Assembly (NCBI GenBank): GCA_050743385.1
Contig: JBOGFJ010000255.1
Location: forward strand, 1-19,463
DNA: 19,463 bases
Reading direction: 5' to 3'
Origin: JACDBD01 sp050743385
GTDB taxonomy: Bacteria; Actinomycetota; Acidimicrobiia; IMCC26256; JACDBD01
Positions 14,389-19,463 of the stretch are shown here, piece by piece. Under the pieces are notes generated by a model. That model was not told the origin of the DNA, searched no databases, and was given only the letters and a program-made list of their open reading frames with translations. The stretch's first letter is position 1; every line of letters begins with the position of its first letter. Both the position numbers and the translations under genes were made by a program.

Positions 14389-14643
14389 CTATTCGCCGGT
14401 GCGGACGTCGACGAGCTTGCGGCCGCGGCGGTGGCCGAAATGCACGACGCCGTCGGCGGTGGCGAAGAGGGTGTCGTCGCCGCCACGCCCGACGTTGTCA
14501 CCGGGATGGAAGCGGGTGCCGCGCTGGCGCACGATGATCGCCCCCGCCCGAACCGGCGTGCCGCTGTACACCTTCACCCCGAGCCGCTGCGCGGCGGAGT
14601 CACGCCCGTTGCGCGAGGACGCCGCGCCCTTCTTCTTCGACAT
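14389..14643 (-). CDS. rpmA: Large-subunit ribosomal protein bL27
   Basis: 84 residues, usual length. bL27 sits near the peptidyl-transferase centre, where its N-terminal tail contacts tRNA. The sequence starts MSKKKGAASSRNGRDSAAQR and continues with LGVKVYSGTPVRAGAIIVRQ and the hallmark RGTRFHPGDNVGRGGDDTLF. The C-terminus is RKLVDVRTGE. The gene starts one base inside the rplU stop (TGATG), so it is coupled to rplU. There is no N-terminal cleavage extension of the firmicute type. Its TAG stop abuts the right repeat of the AbiEi/DUF559 unit. Confidence 0.98.
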   Translation of the reverse strand: MSKKKGAASSRNGRDSAAQRLGVKVYSGTPVRAGAIIVRQRGTRFHPGDNVGRGGDDTLFATADGVVHFGHRRGRKLVDVRTGE

Positions 14644-15056
14644 CAGGCCGTTCCCTTCTTGGCGGGCGCCTTCTTCGCCGCCGGGGCCTTCTTCGCCGCC
14701 GGGGCCTTCTCGGCCCGCGCCTCCTTCTTGGCCGGCGCCTTCTCGCCCTTCGAGATCGAGGTGATCTCGATCAGGGCGTGGTGCTGGCGGTGGCCCCAGC
14801 GGCGCCGCTGGTTCGACTTCGACTTGTAGGTGAAGCCTCGGATCTTTGGTCCCCGTACGTCGGGGTCGACGACTCGGGCGCTCACCTTCGCGGCACCGAG
14901 CTGGTCGGGCGTCGCCAGCACGCGGCTGCCGTCGACGACGAGCACGGGTGTCAGCTCGACGTCGTTGCCGGTGTCGGCGCCCAGCTGCTCGACCTCGAGC
15001 TGCTGGCCCTCTTCGACCCGGTACTGCTTTCCGCCGGTGCGGATGACGGCGTACAT
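14643..15056 (-). CDS. rplU: Large-subunit ribosomal protein bL21 with a Lys/Ala-rich tail
   Basis: 137 residues; the conserved bL21 part is about 1-104. MYAVIRTGGKQYRVEEGQ at the start, GPKIRGFTYKSKSNQRRRWGHRQ (69-91) and ALIEITSI are typical. Beyond that is a low-complexity tail of about 33 residues made of KKAPA-type repeats, which at DNA level includes an 18-base tandem repeat. Similar basic tails occur on ribosomal proteins of high-G+C actinobacteria and probably contact rRNA. The ATG at 15054-15056 is 16 bases after the rne/rng stop. bL21 binds 23S rRNA and is first of the rplU-rpmA pair. Confidence 0.97.
   Translation of the reverse strand: MYAVIRTGGKQYRVEEGQQLEVEQLGADTGNDVELTPVLVVDGSRVLATPDQLGAAKVSARVVDPDVRGPKIRGFTYKSKSNQRRRWGHRQHHALIEITSISKGEKAPAKKEARAEKAPAAKKAPAAKKAPAKKGTA
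14671..14706 (-). repeat. 18-base tandem repeat, two exact copies, inside rplU
   Basis: TTCTTCGCCGCCGGGGCC on the plus strand repeats exactly at 14671-14688 and 14689-14706, encoding repeated APAAKK residues in the bL21 tail. Degenerate versions flank it. Replication slippage could change its copy number. Confidence 0.9.
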
Positions 15057-15072
15057 GGGGGAAACGGGAACT

Positions 15073-16914
15073 CTACTGCATCCCTTCCAGCTGGGACTCG
15101 TCGAGGAGGATCCCCCGCCCCCCGCAGGTTGGGCAGGTCGTGCTGAAGGTCTCCACCAGACCCTCGGAGATCCGCTTGCGGGTCATCTCGACCAGGCCGA
15201 GCTCGGTGATGTCGAAGACCTGGGTGCGGGTCTTGTCGCGTGCGAGGGCCTCGCGGAATCCCCGCATGACCTCGTCCCGGTTCTTCTTGATCTCCATGTC
15301 GATGAAGTCGATCACGATGATCCCGCCGATGTCGCGCAGCCGGAGCTGGCGCGCCACCTCGTCGGCGGCCTCGAGGTTGTTGCGAAACACCGTCTCCTCG
15401 AGGTTCGACCGGCCGACGTTCTTGCCGGTGTTGACGTCGATGACAGTGAGGGCCTCGGTTCGCTCGATCACGAGCGAGCCCCCCGATGGCAGCCAGACCT
15501 TGCGGTCGAGCGCCTTGAGCAGCTGCTCGTGCACGTGGAAGCGCTCGTAGATCGGGATGCCCTCGTCGACCTCGTCGTAGTGCTCGATCCGTTCGGCGAG
15601 CTCGGGTGCGATCGCCTCGACATAGCTGCGGATCTCCTCGTAGAGGTCGCGATGGTCGATCACGACGCCGCGGTACTCACGGGTGAACTCCTCCCGGATC
15701 ACCCGCACCACCATCTGCGGCTCCTTGTAGAGGAGCCGCGCCGGCTTCGACCGGTCGGCGAGCTTCGAGATCTGCTCCCACTGCGTCTTCAGCCGCTCGA
15801 CGTCGCGCGCGAGCTCGTCGCGGGTTGCGCCCTCGGCCGCGGTGCGCACGATGAGGCCGGCGTCGGGGGGTCGGAGCCCCTCCAGGACGGTGCGCAGGCG
15901 CTTGCGCTCGTCGTCGGGGAGGCGCTTGGAGATGCCGTAGGTCTCGGGCTGACCCGGCACCATGACGACGAACCGCCCCGCGAGGCTGACCTCCTGGGTC
16001 AGTCGCGCGCCCTTGGCCCCGATGGGGTTCTTGGTCACCTGGACCATCACGGTCTGCCCGTTCTTGAGCAGCCGCTCGATGCGCGGGTGGCTCTCTTCGA
16101 CGTCGCCGGGGTCGAAGGCCACATCCCCGCGGTACAGCACACCGTTCTTGGGCGTGCCGATGTCGATGAACGCGGCCTCCATCCCCGGCAGCACGTTCTG
16201 CACGCGGCCGAGGTAGATGTTGCCGTCGATCGAGGTGTCGTCGTCGACCGTAGAGCCGACGTAGTGCTCCACGAGGTTGCGACCCTCGAGCACCGCCATG
16301 TGCGTGGAGCCGCTGTCGGGATGCACGTGGACGCACATCAGGTAACGCCCGGCGGGGCGTCCCTTGCGCGTCTGGCCGCGCCGCCGTTCCAGGACGTCGT
16401 CGTCGAGCTCGAGGGCGGCGCCGCCGCCACCGACACCCAGGTCGGCCTGCACGACCTCGCCCCCACCGCCTCCGCCCCCGCCGCCTCGGCCGCCACGGCC
16501 CCGGCCCCGGCCCCCGCGGCGACGACGCCGCGTGCTCGTCGGCCTCTCGTCGTCCCCGGCGGACACCTCTTCCGCGGGCTTCGGCGCGGGCCGGGTGTCG
16601 CCGATCTTGGGTCGGGTGGGCACGGGCTCGCCGGTGAGGCCGGCCTCCTCCTTCGCCTCGGCGGCGACGTCCTCGGTGGTCAGGCCACGGTCGGCGGCGG
16701 CTGCCGTGTGGTCGTCGCCCGACGGTGTGCGCGCCGCCGGCTTCTTGCGGTTCCGTCCCCCCCGCGATCCTCGTCGACGGCGGCGCCGAGGTTGCCCGTC
16801 ACCGGGGTCGGGACGGCCGGATTGCTTGCCAGCCGCGGAACCGTTCCCGCCGGCCGCGCCGGCGCTGGGGTCGTTCTCGGAGGCGGTCGCCTCCGGCATG
16901 GTGTCGTCGGACAT
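15073..16914 (-). CDS. Ribonuclease E/G family endoribonuclease
   Basis: 613 residues. It cleaves single-stranded RNA in rRNA maturation and mRNA decay. Residues 1-185 are a disordered, Arg/Gly/Pro-rich extension with PRRRRRRGSRGGRNRKK (42-58) and nine consecutive Gly (144-152), probably RNA-binding. An S1-like domain follows (about 228-310: GNIYLGRVQNVLPGMEAAFIDIG split across 231-253), then the 5'-sensor/RNase H-like region and the DNase I-like catalytic domain with Asp493 in VIDVNTGKN and Asp536 in IVIDFIDM. The Zn-link CPTC is at 594-597 near the C-terminus. As in many actinobacteria, the scaffold-like extension is at the N-terminus rather than the C-terminus. AGAAGGA upstream of the ATG is a good ribosome binding site. 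Whether it is best named rne or rng cannot be settled here. Confidence 0.96.
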   Translation of the reverse strand: MSDDTMPEATASENDPSAGAAGGNGSAAGKQSGRPDPGDGQPRRRRRRGSRGGRNRKKPAARTPSGDDHTAAAADRGLTTEDVAAEAKEEAGLTGEPVPTRPKIGDTRPAPKPAEEVSAGDDERPTSTRRRRRGGRGRGRGGRGGGGGGGGGEVVQADLGVGGGGAALELDDDVLERRRGQTRKGRPAGRYLMCVHVHPDSGSTHMAVLEGRNLVEHYVGSTVDDDTSIDGNIYLGRVQNVLPGMEAAFIDIGTPKNGVLYRGDVAFDPGDVEESHPRIERLLKNGQTVMVQVTKNPIGAKGARLTQEVSLAGRFVVMVPGQPETYGISKRLPDDERKRLRTVLEGLRPPDAGLIVRTAAEGATRDELARDVERLKTQWEQISKLADRSKPARLLYKEPQMVVRVIREEFTREYRGVVIDHRDLYEEIRSYVEAIAPELAERIEHYDEVDEGIPIYERFHVHEQLLKALDRKVWLPSGGSLVIERTEALTVIDVNTGKNVGRSNLEETVFRNNLEAADEVARQLRLRDIGGIIVIDFIDMEIKKNRDEVMRGFREALARDKTRTQVFDITELGLVEMTRKRISEGLVETFSTTCPTCGGRGILLDESQLEGMQ

Positions 16915-16926
16915 CGAATCCTTCTC

Positions 16927-17646
16927 TCATGACGCGTGTGCCTCCGGCACCCGCATGCGCGCGTCGGCGTCCAACGGCTCCAGCCGTGCGCCGCCGCGCT
17001 CGATCCATTGATGTGTGCGGAGCACACGCTCCGCGACGAGGTGCGCGCCGACCGCGGCGACGATCTCACCGGGCCGGGCGCCCCTCGGCTGTGTTGCAAG
17101 TTCCAGGTCGACCACCGTGTGCCCGTCGGCCGGGCCGACGATCACCATGGCGACCAGCTGCGGTCGGACGTCTTCGACGACCTCCCGTCCTTTCTTCGTG
17201 CGAGTGGTCTCGAGCACGGGCTTCGCCAGCGCCCGCTCGATCAGCTCACCGACTTCGGCGGTCTCCGCGCCCGTGATGCCGAGGCGGTACTCGACCGTGG
17301 TCACCGACTCCTGGAGCGCCGGCGCCCGCTCGGCCAGGGCACAGGTGCCCGTGACCTCGATCCCCTCCGGCAGCGCGGCCGAGAGCATCGCCGGCCACGG
17401 TTCGAGATCCACCGCGTGGTCGAGCTCGACGTCGAGGTACTCGGCGTCGCTCTCGTGCCCGACCGACAACGCCAGCCCGAAGCTGACCTTGGGTCGGGGA
17501 ACGAACCCGGCCGTGAACGCCAGCGGCAGCGCCTCGATGCGAAACGCGCGATCGAACGCCCGCGCAACGTCGCGATGCGAGATGAACCGCACCTTCCCCC
17601 GCTTCGTGAAGCGGAGCCGGACGGGGAACCCCGCATCACCGCGCAC
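16927..17646 (-). CDS. TIGR03936/DUF2344 family protein
   Basis: 239 residues from a GTG at 17644-17646 that lies inside the end of the radical SAM gene (11-base overlap). The family signature is clear at the N-terminus: VRLRFTKRGKVRFISHRDVARAFDRAFR, followed by LPLAFTAGFVPRPKVSFGLAL and VGHESDAEYLDVEL. This protein is almost always encoded next to, or fused to, a TIGR03960 radical SAM enzyme, so the two probably act together, perhaps in RNA or ribosome modification; the reaction is not established. The gene ends 12 bases before the rne/rng start. The frame opening with ATG just downstream (around 17637) is Arg/Ser-rich and wrong. Confidence 0.92.
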   Translation of the reverse strand: MRGDAGFPVRLRFTKRGKVRFISHRDVARAFDRAFRIEALPLAFTAGFVPRPKVSFGLALSVGHESDAEYLDVELDHAVDLEPWPAMLSAALPEGIEVTGTCALAERAPALQESVTTVEYRLGITGAETAEVGELIERALAKPVLETTRTKKGREVVEDVRPQLVAMVIVGPADGHTVVDLELATQPRGARPGEIVAAVGAHLVAERVLRTHQWIERGGARLEPLDADARMRVPEAHAS

Positions 17647-19463
17647 CGATGCGCTCCTTCGTGCCCAGGAACTGCACGGGCGCCTCACCGCCGCGGGTGA
17701 GGTCTTGACCCGTCCCCTGGCTCCCGCCCGCCGGAGCCAGCGGCGACGCCACGACGTGCTCGAGCGCGTAGTCGGTGCACACCCCACAGTCGTAGCAGGG
17801 AGTCCACCGGCAGTCGGGGAGGCCGTGCGCCTGCAAGGCCGCCTGCCAGTCCTGCCACAGGAAGTCGCGGTGGAGCCCGGCGGCGATGTGGTCCCACGGG
17901 AGGATCTCGTCGGCGCTGCGATGGCGGGCGACATACCAGTCGGCATCGAGCCCCTCCGCGGCCATCGCCTCGAGCCACCGGTCGAGCACGAAGCGCTCGC
18001 TCCACTCCTGGAACGTGCCGCCCTCGCGCCAGACCCGCTCGATGACCCGACCGACCCGCCGGTCACCGCGGCTGGCGATGCCTTCGGCAAACGTCGCCGC
18101 CGGATCGTGCCAGCGGATGTTGGCGCCCGACTTGCGCAGCCCACCCCGCACGAGCCCCACCTTCCGCTCGAGCTCGGCCACGCCGTTCTGGCCGAACCAC
18201 TGGAACGGTGTGTGCGCCTTGGGAACGAAGCCGCCGAGCGACACCGTGCAGCTCGCCTGCTTCGTGTACTTGCGCCCGACCCTCACGACGTTGCGAGCGA
18301 GCTCGGCGATGGCGAGCGTGTCCTCGTCCATCTCGGTCGGCAATCCCGTGAGGAAGTAGAGCTTCACGCGCCGCCAACCCTGCGAGTACGCACCCTCGAC
18401 CGCGGCGTACAGGTCCTCCTCGGTGATCAGCTTGTTGATCACCTGCCGGATCCGCCACGTCCCCCCCTCGGGGGCGAACGTGAGCCCGGTACGCCGAACC
18501 TTCTGGATCTCGCTCGCGATGCCGACCGTGAACGCGTCGACGCGGAGCGACGGCAGGGAGAGCCCGACGCAGCCGGTCCCCTCCTGCTCATTGACGAGGC
18601 CGGCGACGACACCGTCGATGCCGGAGAAATCGGCGCTCGACAACGATGTGAGCGCGACCTCGTCGTAGCCGGTGCGCCGCAGCCCTTCGCGGACCATGGT
18701 GCGCACCTGCTCCTCGGGCCGTTCCCGCACAGGGCGGGTGATCATCCCCGCCTGACAGAAGCGACAGCCCCTCGTGCAGCCCCGGAAGATCTCGACGTTG
18801 AGGCGGTCGTGGACGACCTCGATGAGCGGCACGAGCTGGTTCTTCGGGTACGGCCAATCGGCCAGATCCGCGACCGTTCGCTTGTCGACGACCGCGGGCA
18901 CGTCGGAGAACCGGGGCCGGACCTCGGCGATGAACCGCCCGTCGTAGTCGACCTCGTACATTGCCGGCACGTACACACCCGCGATCGTCGCCAGCTCCCG
19001 GAGCAGGCCGTCGCGCCCGGTGCGCCCGGATCGCTTCCACGCGGCCACGACCTCGGTCAGCTCCCCGACGGGCTCCTCGCCTTCGCCGATGACGAACGCG
19101 TCGACGAAGTCGGCCATCGGCTCGGGATTGAACGCGCAGTGGCCGCCGGCCACCACGACGGGATCCTCCGGCCGCCGCTTCTCCGCCCGCACCGGCACCC
19201 CCGCGAGGTCGATGCAGTTCAGGACGTTCGTGTAGACGAGCTCGGCCGAAAGGTTGAAGGCGAGCACGTCGAACTCGGCGGCTGCCCGGTGGGTGTCGAC
19301 CGAGAACAGAGGCAGGCTCGACCGGCGCAGCTCCCGCTCCATGTCGACCCAGGGCGCGTACGACCGCTCGGCGACGGCGTCGTCGCGCTCGTTGAGGATC
19401 TCGTAGAGGATCTGGAGCCCCTGGTTGGGCAGCCCGATCTCGTAGGTATCCGGGTACACGAGC
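17636..19463 (-). CDS. TIGR03960-type B12-binding/radical SAM protein, N-terminus cut by window edge
   Basis: 608 codons are visible; the frame remains open at the window end (codon CTC before the GTG at 19457-19459), and family members begin roughly 40 residues further upstream, so the start is outside. LVYPDTYEIGLPNQGLQILY is the N-terminal cobalamin-binding-like part, with VVVAGGHCAFNPEPMADFVD and FVIGEGEEP. The radical SAM cluster motif CTRGCRFC (CxxxCxxC) follows in NVEIFRGCTRGCRFCQAG; then LSSADFSGID, TFAPEGGTWRIRQVINK, KLYFLTGLPTE and PFQWFGQNG. A second Cys cluster CYDCGVC lies near the C-terminus. The last 30 residues (Gly/Pro/Arg-rich) look variable. Partner of the overlapping DUF2344 gene; the reaction is not known. 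Confidence 0.93.
   Translation of the reverse strand, partial: LVYPDTYEIGLPNQGLQILYEILNERDDAVAERSYAPWVDMERELRRSSLPLFSVDTHRAAAEFDVLAFNLSAELVYTNVLNCIDLAGVPVRAEKRRPEDPVVVAGGHCAFNPEPMADFVDAFVIGEGEEPVGELTEVVAAWKRSGRTGRDGLLRELATIAGVYVPAMYEVDYDGRFIAEVRPRFSDVPAVVDKRTVADLADWPYPKNQLVPLIEVVHDRLNVEIFRGCTRGCRFCQAGMITRPVRERPEEQVRTMVREGLRRTGYDEVALTSLSSADFSGIDGVVAGLVNEQEGTGCVGLSLPSLRVDAFTVGIASEIQKVRRTGLTFAPEGGTWRIRQVINKLITEEDLYAAVEGAYSQGWRRVKLYFLTGLPTEMDEDTLAIAELARNVVRVGRKYTKQASCTVSLGGFVPKAHTPFQWFGQNGVAELERKVGLVRGGLRKSGANIRWHDPAATFAEGIASRGDRRVGRVIERVWREGGTFQEWSERFVLDRWLEAMAAEGLDADWYVARHRSADEILPWDHIAAGLHRDFLWQDWQAALQAHGLPDCRWTPCYDCGVCTDYALEHVVASPLAPAGGSQGTGQDLTRGGEAPVQFLGTKERIGAR

Noticed and set aside
14671..14706. 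CRISPR-like repeat
   Set aside because: Two adjacent 18-base copies without spacers, within the rplU coding frame; it is a simple tandem repeat. No CRISPR array or cas gene was seen anywhere in the window.
14830..16932. 700-codon open frame on the plus strand
   Set aside because: Antisense shadow of rplU and rne/rng; its content mirrors their codons and has no motif of its own.

Overview
This window looks like a chromosomal stretch of a high-G+C actinobacterium. I place it tentatively in Acidimicrobiia or a nearby deep actinobacterial class. The reasons are the very high G+C content, an actinobacterial-type LeuS (KMGKS instead of KMSKS), many GTG starts, frequent start/stop overlaps, and the gene order radical SAM (TIGR03960-like) - DUF2344 - rne/rng - rplU - rpmA - obgE - proB - proA - nadD - rsfS. 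No phylogeny could be run, so the placement is an inference.

Layout. The left end (1-129, minus) is the start of an unidentified gene. Then, on the minus strand, come a 117-residue HExxH protein and leuS; the two overlap by GTGA. Divergent from leuS are a tRNA-Ala(GGC) gene, a 300-base stretch holding what looks like a decayed SnoaL/NTF2-like gene (read on minus), and the tightly spaced pair hisH-hisF (plus). hisF converges on rsfS with overlapping stop codons. rsfS and nadD are on minus, and nadD is divergent from an ACT-domain protein gene (plus). A minus-strand block follows, in transcription order proB, proA, moxR-type AAA+ ATPase and CoxE-type VWA protein; proB and proA are separated by 327 bases of non-coding, strongly structured DNA. 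Upstream of proB lies obgE. The right third is the classic ribosome/RNA block, transcribed leftwards: radical SAM enzyme (cut by the window end), DUF2344 protein, RNase E/G, bL21 and bL27.

How the genes work together. Most are housekeeping: translation (LeuS, tRNA-Ala, bL21, bL27), ribosome assembly and silencing (ObgE, RsfS), RNA processing (Rne/Rng), proline synthesis (ProB, ProA), NAD synthesis (NadD) and probably histidine synthesis (HisH/HisF). Several genes that are not translationally coupled carry a TANNNT -10-like hexamer only 6-9 bases before the start codon, which suggests widespread leaderless transcription.

The most interesting object is at 13338-14388. A plus-strand gene encoding an AbiEi-type N-terminal domain fused to a DUF559 (Vsr-like) nuclease-like domain sits between rpmA and obgE, against the direction of that conserved operon. 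It is bracketed by two 53-base direct repeats, 47 of 53 bases identical, 998 bases apart. Each repeat is itself an inverted repeat, and the right copy supplies the last codons of the gene and ends exactly at the rpmA stop codon. This has the look of a small mobile or homing unit. The second point of interest is a HisF whose catalytic Asp130 position reads Gln.
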